Assembly (NCBI GenBank): GCA_900660155.1
Contig: CABFPE010000349.1
Location: 2,736 to 36,745, forward strand
Direction of reading: 5' to 3'
DNA from: Hofstenia miamia
Taxonomy: Eukaryota; Xenacoelomorpha; Acoela; Hofsteniidae
DNA length: 34,010 nucleotides
Below the pieces are notes generated by a model. It saw nothing but the letters and a program-made list of their open reading frames with translations, was not told the origin of the DNA and did no database searches. The first letter of the stretch is position 1; every line of letters starts with the position of its first letter. Position numbers and translations under genes: made by a program. Shown one piece after another: positions 10,701 through 20,160 of this stretch.

Positions 10701-13700
10701 ATTAGAATTTTTCGCTAAAGAAGTTTGTTTTGTCGTAGAGATACATAAGCTATTGAGAGGTACGTCATCAAGGCTCAAAATAGGTGAATAACGTACTTTA
10801 GAATTTTTTTCATCACAGAGGAAACTGAAGNTTTCCATTTTTATATGACTGAATTCTATTTTTAATTCGATTACGTCATTTGTTGTTGTTCCATTTGTTC
10901 CGAATCCATGCTGATTTATATTTAAATGACTATTGTAAATATCCTTGATGTGAACAATAAATAGAAGTTTTTCAAAAAGTTCTTGACAGTATTGAAGTAA
11001 TGCAAATTGGTCTTAAATTGTGCAGTTTAGGCGGTTTTGATTTTGGAATTGGTATTATTATAACAGTTTTCCAAAGTTTTGGAAGTTTAGTAGCTCTTAG
11101 CGATTCCTCAAATACATAATGAAATATTGGTGTAATTATATACGAAATTTTTTTAACAAACCAATATGGGATTCTGTCGTAACCTGTTGATGTTTTTTTG
11201 ACGTTTTTTAATTCATGATATACTTGATGAATTGTTAGGGATGGAATCTCTTCACTATCTATACTAGTAGTTCTAGGTTGTTTGTAATTCAAATCACTTG
11301 ATATATTAGTAAACATTTTGTTGATNCAGTTTAAAGTAAAACAGTGGGCTGTATTAGAATTTTTCGCTAAAGAAGTTTGTTTTGTCGTAGAGATACATAA
11401 GCTATTGAGAGGTACGTCATCAAGGCTCAAAATAGGTGAATAACGTACTTTAGAATTTTTTTCATCACAGAGGAAACTGAAGTTTTCGTAGTGAACATTG
11501 AGTGAAACAATACGCTTACAAAGAAAAAAAGAAGCCAAACGACGTATTTGTGGATTAGTATGTCAATAGATGCCATCAGTTTGTCTGACAGTTGGCCAAC
11601 TCGTCTCAAACCGATGTAAACTAGAATGCCAATGTAAACTAGAATGCACAAGGTATTCATATTTCTCATATCTTTCAACACAACCTTACCCATTGCACCA
11701 AAATTCTTAAGAGAGTTTTGTACTTAAAAAATCTATTTCTGGAGAGACGTTTCCTCAAGGATATTTATTCATGCATCATGAACAAGGAAGACTCACATCG
11801 TGTTCACTACCACGACAGCAATCTTCAAAGGATTGGTTCCATCTTACACACCTCAAATCTCTCTTGCGTGCAACAACTTGACGGCTTCGATAAAGAAAGG
11901 AGGGCAAATTAGAGAATAGAAATAAGTTGGGCAATGGCTACTAATATTGTAAAATGGTGCATTAGCGATGCAGCATGCGGTAATATTAGAATGAATGCAC
12001 TATTCAAAATTGTGGGTTGTATGAATCAGCACCAGTAATGCCTCACTTTTAATCAAAGTGCCAAGCCGATAAAACTCGGCTTAATGTAAAAAATTGACAC
12101 TGGGTTTAAAATGCTTTCCAAATATTTGGCTGGCTTTATAGAAAAAATCCAACTTTGTCAAGTGTGAACTATATTCTACAAACCAGAATATATCATTATT
12201 CTTTTGTGAAATTTCCAAGCAAAATATAAAAGTACAGTGGAATCCGGATGGAAGAACATTCTTAAAACCAAGTGTATTAGAATATGAATTTAATTCAAAA
12301 AATCTATTCCAACCTTTTTAAAAACAATAGCCCCAAGTATGGGTACTTTTCCGCATCCTCTTCTCCCTAAAATGTTCTTAATGCTTTAACCCATTGAATA
12401 TTCTCGGATTCAAAATCGGAAAATTATTAGACTTTGTACATGCGAATGAATAACAAGAAGTTCTCTTTCTCTCAGCGTGACCCATTCATTACATTCTTAC
12501 ATTTGAAATATTCTTATATTCGTATTATATGGAATTTATTCTTATATATGCATCCCACTGAAATAAGCATCACACCTTCTTCAACTAAAATACAGTGGAT
12601 AGCAGTTTTCAAGATTTTCTAAGGAAATGATACCCATGACATCTTTGAATTGCAAATATTTACAACAGTACTACCATTTAACTTGTATGAATTGACTCTA
12701 TACCAGACTTGTCAACGAGCCGAGGCGAGCTTGAGCAGAGTATTGTATATACAACGAGCCCAAAACGATCCGTTTTTAAGCAATTATAATGAAAAGCCTA
12801 TTTTAGGCAAAGCAAGTTTATAGTTCTGCTTGTTAATTTGATTATGGATATTTTTTGTTATTTTTTTGCAGTCAGTATGCCTTTCCTATAATCTTATTTA
12901 AGAAGTGTTTATTAAATAATAGAAAGAGCTATGTAAAAAATTCTTTCTCATTGACAAGTCTGCTCTATACTGAACATGTGATTCATATTAGCCGGTGAAT
13001 TTTGTAAATAGGAATAGCATCGACTTCATTCAAAATGTACAATTAGCAAATGGAAATAAGAAACATACCATTTCCTTGAATCGTTTCATAAGGACAGGAT
13101 TGTCCATTAACTCACGCGCTTTTTCTCTTTCCTGCTTTCTAGACACAAATGTTACCAAAGTAAAAAAAACAAAATGATACTTTATCTGAACAAGGGGATC
13201 ATCTCTGAGTTTGGTCATTTGATCGTAGGTTGGTTTGATTCTCGATTCCATAAACTTTGCCCCAACGGTGGAGGCCGAACTCCCTCCCTCATCATCCCCA
13301 AAAAGATGGGTGATCAAGGCTTTGTCAATTTTCTTGCCAAACAGATACTCATCAAGATCAAGCTTTGGCTTCTCATACATCCAATCAAGGTTTTTCCTAA
13401 AAAACCAATTACAAGCATAAACAAAAATAAATGAACACTCGTATAAAAAATTACGATATANGGAGGTAGGCATGATGAATAGAGAAAGTCCAAATCCAAG
13501 TCCAACTCAGGTCCTTAAGCATATAAAATTGAGAGAGCAATTGCATTTCAAATTTTGCTAAGCCCATTTTGAAAGAAACGCTTCAAAAACAAAAAAATCA
13601 CGCATCAAAAAGGTAACAAATCCGCTATTAAATTGTGATGTAGACCTGCACAACTTTTAGATGCTAAATATATTTGAAGCAGGTTGAAAAAAATCAACGA

Positions 13701-13912
13701 ACTAATATGTAATACCATATACATCTTAAATATCAATAGATGTCATTTTTATATGCGATCACCTCCAAATAGTTTAATGGGTTTAGCCTTCAGCAATCTC
13801 ATATGTATTTTTTATTCATTTCGCTATAAACATATCGGAAAATTTAAAAAAAAAGTAATATATGACTGAAAGACAACTCCAATCAAGCAACTTACAATTT
13901 CTCAGCATCCAT
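4559..13912 (-). CDS. CWC25: CWC25 pre-mRNA-splicing factor, spliced, 8 coding exons
   Basis: CWC25 joins the spliceosome with Prp16 action and promotes the first transesterification step in the nucleus. Exons on the minus strand: 13912-13896, 13396-13181, 13138-13069, 9237-9178, 9136-9055, 8754-8541, 8384-8220, 4661-4559. Every junction is GT-AG and all phases join, giving 308 codons plus stop. Family landmarks: LDWMYEKPK then EYLFGKKIDK (exon 2); DDPLVQIK and NPVLMKRFKEM (exons 2-3); a Lys-rich then Ser/Arg-rich middle (exons 4-6); LDAKRQRMM (exon 7); and the family C-terminus SVEDRLKSNIHKIQRTNV...FLRR (exon 8). Human CWC25 is longer (about 425 aa). The N-terminal KKSWHP block is not found, so the ATG at 13912, with an ACCATGG context, may be an internal Met and the first exon may continue to 13928. 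Transposons fill introns 3 and 7. Confidence 0.88.
4683..4722. repeat. (TA)n microsatellite
   Basis: An uninterrupted run of about 20 TA units just inside the last CWC25 intron, next to its 3' splice site. Confidence 0.95.
4963..5323. mobile_element. hAT-type MITE (361 bp) with 8-bp TSD
   Basis: The left end CAGGTTTGTCGCATGAC mirrors the right end, whose reverse complement is CAGGGTTGTCGTGGGAC. The flanks are CCGATTAC on the left and CGGATTAC on the right, an 8-bp target duplication with one mismatch, as expected for hAT. Repeated CCCATCCCA/ATCCCATGTCCC blocks lie near both ends. There is no transposase; the 158-codon open frame over it is incidental. It lies in the last CWC25 intron. Confidence 0.8.
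5332..6222. other. CWC25 intron sequence, no gene seen
   Basis: AT-rich intronic DNA between the MITE and the antisense pseudogene. I see no further coding segment. Confidence 0.5.
6223..7868 (+). pseudogene. repeat-family zinc-finger protein pseudogene (function unknown)
   Basis: Intronless and antisense within the last CWC25 intron. From ATG 6223, after an in-frame TGA at codon 9, it encodes a Cys-rich N-terminus: CYICSEYSP, then AYFDMKLGDQEKVWSPHMACKSC, MVWREPRNHVSDCYFC and YPDLESARRPVPHSD. Later frames give ELNDLVHEFNLSKSSAELL, the NWRLFINSCKRSLKRVLLHNGN block (6960-7020), FKMVNLLL, PCFVCMWDS..., PPLHIKLGLIKQFTKAL, and the ending SDEQGE-HQDIKEMDTRFQGRW...LKRDIP. At least three frameshifts and one stop disable it. 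From memory of the family, near-identical uncharacterised proteins are multicopy in arthropods and cnidarians, which suggests a mobile-element protein. Lack of introns and a polyA signal at about 7929 fit a retrocopy. No enzymatic function is assigned. Confidence 0.75.
7926..7936 (+). promoter_or_regulatory. AATAAA polyadenylation signal of the pseudogene
   Basis: AATAAA lies about 60 bases after the end of the zinc-finger family pseudogene, in the same orientation. It could be part of the copied transcript. Confidence 0.45.
9238..10674. other. CWC25 intron 3, no gene seen
   Basis: AT-rich intron. A sequence resembling a hAT terminus (CAGACGCGGATTTAGG) occurs near 10365 without a recognisable partner end. 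Short open frames at 9919-10529 show no domain I recognise. Confidence 0.4.
10675..10830. repeat. 156-bp exact duplicate, copy 1
   Basis: Identical base for base to 11327-11482. It is terminated by a single n at 10831. See the paired finding: this is probably a contig-overlap artefact. Confidence 0.9.
10972..11540 (-). pseudogene. LINE reverse-transcriptase N-terminal fragment
   Basis: Sense to CWC25 and inside its intron 3. The minus-strand frame is open across the single n at 11326 and encodes the region before and at the start of a non-LTR RT: KKTSTGYDRIPYWFVKK, ITPIFHYVFEESL, LPKLWKTVIIIPIPK and LRPICITSILSRTFEKLL, which correspond to RT boxes 0-1. Downstream (10860-10975) a degraded continuation HLNINQHGF...TTND is readable. 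There is no catalytic YADD. It resembles CR1-like elements and differs from the family at 1-4 kb. Confidence 0.8.
11327..11482. repeat. 156-bp exact duplicate, copy 2
   Basis: Same sequence as 10675-10830, starting immediately after the single n at 11326. It codes in frame with the LINE fragment. Confidence 0.9.
11541..12695. other. CWC25 intron 3, no gene seen
   Basis: AT-rich sequence with no supported coding segment. Confidence 0.4.
12704..12962 (+). mobile_element. hAT MITE copy 1 (259 bp), perfect 8-bp TSD
   Basis: Ends CAGACTTGTCAACGAGC and GACAAGTCTG are inverted repeats, and the element is flanked on both sides by CTCTATAC (12696-12703 and 12963-12970). GCCGAGGCGAGC-type subterminal motifs sit at the left end. 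Its interior matches the reverse complement of 13998-14361. It lies in CWC25 intron 3. Confidence 0.9.
13397..13895 (-). other. CWC25 intron 1 with contig join
   Basis: Between exon 1 (ends 13896 at GTAAGT) and exon 2 (starts 13396 after TTTTTTAG). It contains the single n at 13461, so coding sequence could be missing here. I see no other exon in the visible bases. Confidence 0.5.
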
Positions 13913-13997
13913 GGTGAACCTTCTAAAGCTGAAAAATCTAAAAGGTGAACAAAACGTTAACTTTATTCGGTGTGATTATGAATATATCTGTACAGAC

Positions 13998-14361
13998 CAG
14001 CCTTGTCAACGAGCAGTAATTTCTAAGCCCTTCTCGCATAAATTTTGAGTAAGTTCGGCTCGGCTGGTCACAGAAAATCTTTCAATGAGGCTCGTTTCAG
14101 CTAGGTATTTTTTTTAAATATTGTGCTCTCAGAATTTTTTCAATTGCTCTTCCTATTATTTAATAAACATTTCTAAAATTCGATTATAAGTAAGGAATAT
14201 TGAATAAAAAAATAAACAAAATCTGCATAATCAAATTAACAAGCAGCACTATAAATTTGGTATGCTTAAAACGGCTCGTTTTGGGCTCGTTATATATGCA
14301 ATACTCTGCTCAAGCTCGGCTCGGCTCGGCTCGTTAGAAGCTCGGCTCGTTGACAAGTCTG
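13998..14361 (-). mobile_element. hAT MITE copy 2 (364 bp), inverted, perfect 8-bp TSD
   Basis: Ends CAGCCTTGTCAACGAGC and GACAAGTCTG (reverse complement CAGACTTGTCAACGAGC). Both flanks read GTACAGAC (13990-13997 and 14362-14369). Several GGCTCGGCTCG repeats lie next to the right end and resemble hAT subterminal binding repeats. It is the same family as 12704-12962 in opposite orientation, with about 100 bp more at one end. Confidence 0.92.
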
Positions 14362-14369
14362 GTACAGAC

Positions 14370-15690
14370 TAAATATATTTTTAGTTTAAAACGTTTCAAA
14401 GCAATTAAACGCAAAACTAAAAACTGCTTTTAATAATATTTAGTTTTCCTTCTATGCGAAAATAGTTTTGACTGATAAGTCTATTAACAACGGATAATGA
14501 TCAAGGTAAATTTCAATATACACCCGATAATCGGGATACGAAAATGTACTGATGATTTTTTCACGAACGAGTTTGATAAATGGCAAGGTGTCCCATCTGT
14601 ATACGCTTTGAGTGCCTATTTCAAGAGGCTCATAACTAACCGAAGTGAATACTTTGCAATGAAAATTTTAGATCCCTGATTGGTTCTCATAATATGAGTT
14701 TTTTAAGCAATTACCTTCCATGGGAAATTCTTGAAAAACAAAAAAACAAATTAGTTTCGATAGGAAAAAGGGAAAATAGTACAATTTTTACCGATTAAAA
14801 ATGTCCCTGACATATTTATGACTCAAAAGATTTATAGAACAAAGAAAATGCCAATAAAACAGTCAAGGACCCGGCTACCCGCCGGCAATTTAGTGGCCTG
14901 CAGTCGCTTGGAAATTTCAAGCAAGGCCGGTAAACCTACCGACCGATTACCGCACATCATTATAAAAAATTTTTTGTTTTATCTCACAAACGGAATATCT
15001 TGCTTAGTTTGGCAGGAATTCTTATGAATATCTAAAGTCCGAAAAACATTTTTTGTTTCAGCAATCTATAGTATTGCAATTAGAATAATATTGAGTCTAC
15101 TTTCTGGAATCTGTCATAAATTTTACGATAAATTGAGTTCTGCTTTTTGATAAGGTAATTTAATTTCTGTTTTTAATAGACCTTACTAATAATGTTAACA
15201 AAAACTGTTTATTACAAAAAAGTATAATCTATAGGATTTACACTTGAAATTGGAGACTTTTACATAAAAAAACTTGAACCCTTGTGTTTTTTAACATTGG
15301 AAGGAACACCTCCAATAAATTTGAAAGATTTTCGGTTGCAATACATTCAAACGCAATGTCAGTTAAGAAGTTTGACAAATCTCACTAGAGGAGTAATTAT
15401 GACTGCTTTAACGGAAAAATTTTAAATATATGTATTTGTTATTTGTGTGCTTACTTATATATTATTTAATGCTAAGTGAGGTCACATGCCACAGCAATGT
15501 AAACCATAATAATTGATAATGCTACTCGCTTAGTTATGTATGATAGTTAAAACCATACAAAAAATAACCAAACTCAACAAATTGAAAAATGAAAAACCGA
15601 TGCAAGTTTTGCAAAGAATTGATATATAGAATTTGCATTATGAAATATCAGCCCTTTGCACAGCCATGTATAATTTTCTAGATTAAAACA
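14370..15690. other. intergenic or CWC25 5' region; possible 15-nt microexon
   Basis: On the minus strand a 15-nt segment at 14729-14715 lies between TTTTTCAAG and GTAATT. It could be a microexon or 5' UTR exon of CWC25, and its phase would be compatible with the exon at 13928. No other coding evidence supports it. The rest shows nothing recognisable. Confidence 0.25.
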
Positions 15691-15860
15691 GTTTATATAT
15701 ATATATATACATATATATACATATATATACATACATATACATATATATATATATACATATACATATACATATATACATACACACATATATGTATACATAT
15801 ATATGCATACATATACATACATTCATATACATACATACATATATATATACATATAAAAAT
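15691..15860. repeat. TA/CATA microsatellite tract
   Basis: About 170 bases of mixed TATA, CATA and CATACA units. The Tyr/Ile-rich open frames over it are spurious. Confidence 0.95.
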
Positions 15861-16131
15861 AAACAGGCTTAGATTCAAGAAACCATTGATCACATCTTGA
15901 ATTTTATACGGGAACATGAAATTTCTTTGTCCCATACTACTTTAAGGAAAACGTTAAACNTACTTGCATAGATTAAATAAAAAATGCAAATAACATTATT
16001 TTCAAATGATGCATTCGCTAGGCGGCTTCGGTAAAAAACACCACCGAATACTAATGAAACAAAACAACTCGTTTGTGAACGTTTCAAAATATATGAATAG
16101 TTTTTAAAAAACTGCTGATATGTAAAAAAAC

Positions 16132-16137
16132 TTTAAT
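16132..16137 (-). promoter_or_regulatory. ATTAAA polyadenylation signal of LAMTOR5
   Basis: On the minus strand ATTAAA, the commonest variant signal, lies about 55 bases after the LAMTOR5 stop. Confidence 0.45.
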
Positions 16138-16191
16138 AAATACAGAAGTTACAAAGGAAAATAGCACCATTGTTAAGTTTCGCTTAATTGC

Positions 16192-16467
16192 TCATTCGTT
16201 TATTTGATTGTAAGTTGCAACAGTGACGTCACCTTTAGTTTTTGATTTCACCACAATATCATTAAAATGGTAGACTATCATGCATTCGCCTTTTGAGGAA
16301 AGCTCCTGTGCTTCGGCAGCAACAGCGCTGATAATACCCGCATGCTCTTCCAGTGCGACTTTTCCTCTTCTTCCAATACATAGGCCAGAGGAGTCAGCAC
16401 AGATCACACCAACAGTGGATTTAGGTTCCATTCTGGCGTCCAATATTTTATCCACTGCATTTTCCAT
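16192..16467 (-). CDS. LAMTOR5: LAMTOR5 (Ragulator subunit, roadblock-type)
   Basis: A subunit of the lysosomal Ragulator complex that anchors Rag GTPases for amino-acid signalling to mTORC1. The vertebrate protein is also known as HBXIP. The coding sequence is 91 aa, the length of the human 91-aa form, with the family core VGVICADSSGLCIGRRG (residues 19-35), then EEHAGIISAVAAEAQEL and a C-terminal beta-strand segment DIVVKSKTKGDVTVA. It has a roadblock/LC7-like fold and no membrane segment. The coding region is one exon. A splice acceptor (TTTTCTTTAG at 16473) directly precedes the ATG, so a 5' UTR exon should lie upstream. It is co-oriented with CWC25, about 2.3 kb away, and is not an operon partner on visible evidence. 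Confidence 0.88.
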   Translation of the reverse strand: MENAVDKILDARMEPKSTVGVICADSSGLCIGRRGKVALEEHAGIISAVAAEAQELSSKGECMIVYHFNDIVVKSKTKGDVTVATYNQINE

Positions 16468-16474
16468 TTAAACT

Positions 16475-17280
16475 AAAGAAAATAGAAACAATTACTAATA
16501 ATTCCAAAATTAAAATTCATTTTGATGATACAAATTGGATGATACAGATTTCAACGATCTAATAAAACTTTAAATGATTGGAAATGCTTAAGCCAAATTT
16601 TGTGAAAACCGCCTTCAAAAAGCTTAATGGGTAATTCTTTTAGATTTGAAATACACAAACATGTGAAAAACGACAATTGGCAACAATTTAAGTTCAGAGA
16701 TTTTAATTTTGAGACGAACAAAAAAATATTTTTATAAGGAAATGCAAGGAAATTTCCATCAGACTGCAAAAAAACAAAGATTAATGGTGATATAATGAAG
16801 TAACGCTATTCTTCCAAACAACCTAAGATGCGAGAAAAACCCAGAATACTTTATTAAGAAACATCGATAAGATTTTGAATTTTTTGGATTTGGATTTTCA
16901 ATTTATTCAATACCACAGACTATGACAATTTCAAGCTACACAAAAATGGAATATTATCTATTAACTCCTGGGTGATTTAAGTCACTTAGTTATTATACAT
17001 TTCTGTTATACAATTCTGTATTTTAAAAGCATTTATTGAAAAATGCAAATTTTGATATAAAATGTTATTTCAGTACATATTAACAATGAAACTTTGGATG
17101 AATGACTGAAAGATATGTAAATTTAAATATTGGAATGTGCATAAAATTTCCTAAGATATCTTGCTAGCAAAAGACGTGGGACTCAGGAAAACTTAATTTA
17201 CAGACAAACAAAATGAATTGGCTGTAAACACATGGCCTAAGTTTTACGAATTTGTTAAGCATTTCGATTAACGCAGAAAT
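16475..17280. other. LAMTOR5 upstream region, no coding gene seen
   Basis: It should contain the LAMTOR5 5' UTR intron and promoter. I cannot place the upstream exon or a TATA box with confidence. Confidence 0.35.
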
Positions 17281-17289
17281 GTACAGTTC

Positions 17290-18012
17290 ATCACATTTCT
17301 ACGAATGATCGGCGAAATTTCATTTGGCGATTGTTGGAATTTTGCTCTTCTACCAGGGTCTTGAGGATAGTCCGCACTTTTTCCACAGGATTGATATCTG
17401 GAGAATTTGGTGGAAACTGCAGAATTTTAATATCGTTTTCAGAAACAAAATTTTTTAGTGCACGAGAGGTGTGAGGGGTTGCGCCATCTTGCTCCAATAT
17501 ACCACCGTTGGAGTGTAAAGCATTTGCATATGGAACAAACTTATACACACTTATTTTTTACTGTTAATCGTTGCATCGAGGTTAATTTTCAAATAAAATC
17601 CCGAATATGAAATTGCGCTCCAACCCATAACTTTCGGACAATTTTGGCTACTTTTTCATAGGCCTTTCCTACCTACTAATTCATCAAACCTTGACTTTGT
17701 TTCGATGCAGCTGAAAGATGAACTCATCTGAGAAAAACGTGCTGAAAACTGTAGTTTTGCCAAGTTTCTAAAAAATTCTGTCGTTTTTTCAAATACAATT
17801 TTTGGAAGTTTATTCTTTCCAATGACCGACGCACTGTCGAATAGTGAACAGAATTTCCATTCTTTTCTGTGAACGATCGAGAAAATGGACAGATATGTTT
17901 TACCGATCTGTGCTTTCCATGTTTTCACAGGAAGGCCACTTCCAGCTTTTCCTTTGAGTGATCCGGCACTTTCATAGAACTCCAAAGTTTCTTTAAAAGT
18001 CCTTGGCATGCC
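17290..18012 (-). pseudogene. Tc1-like DD34E transposase pseudogene
   Basis: Minus-strand remains of a DDE transposase. The last third is well kept: GGILEQDGATPHTSRALKNF (17490-17430) holds the second catalytic Asp, and FPPNSPDINPVEKV the Glu, 34 residues apart (DD34E). Before it come VMGWSAISYSG and LKINLDATINSKK. The N-terminal two-thirds (17656-18009) is readable only by switching frames (VRRSLERINFQKL..., LKGKAGSGLPVKTWKAQIGKT). Frameshifts make it inactive. It is related to the Tc1/mariner superfamily but distinct from the other two transposases here. Confidence 0.82.
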
Positions 18013-18534
18013 TGATGCTGTGTATTAAAAACTAGAATCATGTGTGACGCTGCGATGCAGAAAATGAAATGAGTCTCATTTGTTCCGCATGACAAAATTC
18101 AATACGCAAATTTGATTTCCATTGTTGGTTACGTTATTATATGCTCTACAAATCTCACGCTGATCATTTTTCCTATCTGGGCAACACAGTAATAGCTACT
18201 AACGAAAAGCAAAACTCCCCAACCGTCCCATTTTCTTGCGATAAGGTATATAACGAATTTATACATATACTAATACCTCCTGATTCGTACAGGGGTTTTT
18301 GCAAAAAGCTCTCCATAGAGGGACTTGGGCCCATTTTCCCATAGTACAGAGAGGGACTTGGGGTTTTTTGCCAAAAATTTAACATTTTGCGATTACTCGC
18401 TAAACAACTCATCGATCCCTAAAATATTTTGTAGGAAGGTAGGGACTACTGAAAGACTATGGCCTACAAAAATTCAGGAATTTATGTGGAAAAATGAGCT
18501 CATATGGTTATGTGGAAAGAATACGTAGAGGGTG
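18013..18534. other. no gene seen; short direct repeat
   Basis: The string GAGGGACTTGGG occurs at about 18317 and 18351 around a CCATAGTACAG segment. No coding region is supported. Confidence 0.35.
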
Positions 18535-18557
18535 GTATATATATATATATATATATA
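18535..18557. repeat. (TA)n tract at transposon insertion site
   Basis: About 11 TA units immediately abutting the end of the DD37D element. The N gap on the other side is also followed by a TA run (20150-20160), as expected if the element inserted into a TA repeat. Confidence 0.85.
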
Positions 18558-19740
18558 CGGTGTTCAATAATAACCGTTACAAAGTTTTTAGCTTATATTT
18601 TAATAGAAAAATGAAAAATTTGTAATTTATTAATAGAAATGTATAAAGTAATAATATGTCAACGAAAATATCCAATATTTATTCAATATAACCGCCATTG
18701 GCATCCACAACTTTCTGCAAACGTTTGGAGAATGCTTCACATGAGTCACGAATAACTTTTTGGGGTATTTTATCCCATTCCTTCCTCAATTTCTTTTTCA
18801 AAGCGTCCAAACTGGTGTGGTGTGTAGCTGAGACTTTGTTCTCCAAGATTGACCAGATTGCAAAGTCCAGCGGGTTCAAATCTGGAGATGATGGAGGCCA
18901 TTCTTCCTTCGATATGAAAGCAGGCACATTCTCTGCTAGCCATTCCTGTGTCTTTTTGGCTCCATGAGCAGGAGCAGAGTCTTGCTGGAATGACCAACGT
19001 CTCTTTTTGAAGTGTTTTCGCGCCCAAGGCAACAATGCTGACTCAAGAATGGACGTGCGATAATTTTCTTGGTTCAACTTGGCTCCTTCATCCATGAAAA
19101 GGAGGGGACTTTTTCCATCGGCCGTTACAGCGGCCCAAACCATGACAGACTTGGCACCTTGCCTCCGAGTGACCACCCGATCCTTGACCTCACCCATACG
19201 TGACCAAATCCGATCATTTTGGACATTAACGTGTTGTTGGACATCGAATTTTTTTTCGTCACTGAAAACCAGGTTCGGAAGCGTGCCAGCATTGATGCGA
19301 GATAAGATGAGATCTGCTCTTTGAGCTCGTTTCTCAATTGAACTTGCAGATAACAGGTGCTTCTTCTGGTGTTTGTAAGGAGATGTTTGGAGGTCACTGT
19401 GGAGTATCGTAGACATCGTTCCGACTGACACTTTGGCCTCTTTCGCGAGATTTCTTAGGGATCTCTTTGGATTCCTCCTTAGCTTCTCCTTGGTTGATTT
19501 TAACAGTTTTTTGGTTCTGGCAGAACGAGGCCGACCTTGACCAGGTTCATTAACAATGTCACCAGTTGATTCGAACCGTTTAAGTGTTCGCCAGACCAAC
19601 ATTCTGTTGATCCTTAAGGTCTTTGCTATGTCAGGTGCTGTCTTCCCAGATTTGAATAGCTCTACAATGGCGGATCTTTTCAGTAAATCTTGCGGCATAT
19701 TTATCAAAACTTAAGTTTAGGTACTATCTTAGATTTATGC
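18558..19740 (-). mobile_element. maT-type (DD37D) mariner element, one end visible
   Basis: The visible end reads CGGTGTTCAATAATAACCG directly after a TA tract. The transposase ends 121 bases inside it. The opposite terminus should lie within the N gap from 19741, so the inverted repeat cannot be confirmed. Confidence 0.7.
18679..19698 (-). CDS. DD37D Tc1/mariner transposase, intact
   Basis: Cut-and-paste transposase, 339 aa from the first ATG at 19698, with no stop or frameshift. N-terminal paired helix-turn-helix region: first HTH at about residues 6-42 (SAIVELFKSGKTAPDIAKTL), a GRPRSARTKK hook at 55-64, second HTH at about 68-102. Catalytic residues are D147 (LVFSDEKKF), D240 (SFQQDSAPAH) and D278 (SPDLNPLDF). 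The spacing of 37 residues between the last two, with Asp not Glu, gives the DD37D signature of maT-like mariners. The C-terminal region ends VDANGGYIE. An unbroken ORF suggests recent arrival or activity, unlike the other Tc1/mariner relics here. Confidence 0.92.
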   Translation of the reverse strand: MPQDLLKRSAIVELFKSGKTAPDIAKTLRINRMLVWRTLKRFESTGDIVNEPGQGRPRSARTKKLLKSTKEKLRRNPKRSLRNLAKEAKVSVGTMSTILHSDLQTSPYKHQKKHLLSASSIEKRAQRADLILSRINAGTLPNLVFSDEKKFDVQQHVNVQNDRIWSRMGEVKDRVVTRRQGAKSVMVWAAVTADGKSPLLFMDEGAKLNQENYRTSILESALLPWARKHFKKRRWSFQQDSAPAHGAKKTQEWLAENVPAFISKEEWPPSSPDLNPLDFAIWSILENKVSATHHTSLDALKKKLRKEWDKIPQKVIRDSCEAFSKRLQKVVDANGGYIE

Positions 19741-20149
19741 NNNNNNNNNNNNNNNNNNNNNNNNNNNNNNNNNNNNNNNNNNNNNNNNNNNNNNNNNNNN
19801 NNNNNNNNNNNNNNNNNNNNNNNNNNNNNNNNNNNNNNNNNNNNNNNNNNNNNNNNNNNNNNNNNNNNNNNNNNNNNNNNNNNNNNNNNNNNNNNNNNNN
19901 NNNNNNNNNNNNNNNNNNNNNNNNNNNNNNNNNNNNNNNNNNNNNNNNNNNNNNNNNNNNNNNNNNNNNNNNNNNNNNNNNNNNNNNNNNNNNNNNNNNN
20001 NNNNNNNNNNNNNNNNNNNNNNNNNNNNNNNNNNNNNNNNNNNNNNNNNNNNNNNNNNNNNNNNNNNNNNNNNNNNNNNNNNNNNNNNNNNNNNNNNNNN
20101 NNNNNNNNNNNNNNNNNNNNNNNNNNNNNNNNNNNNNNNNNNNNNNNNN
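19741..20149. other. assembly gap (409 N)
   Basis: Unsequenced. It probably hides the upstream terminus of the DD37D element; the right flank starts with TATATATATAT. Confidence 0.98.
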
Positions 20150-20160
20150 TATATATATAT

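Noticed and set aside
15574..15935. Open frames rich in Tyr/Ile/Met on the minus strand
   Set aside because: They are translations of the TA/CATA microsatellite with no non-repetitive domain.
18875..18890. tRNA B-box-like GGTTCAAATC
   Set aside because: It lies inside the transposase coding sequence with no accompanying A box or stem.
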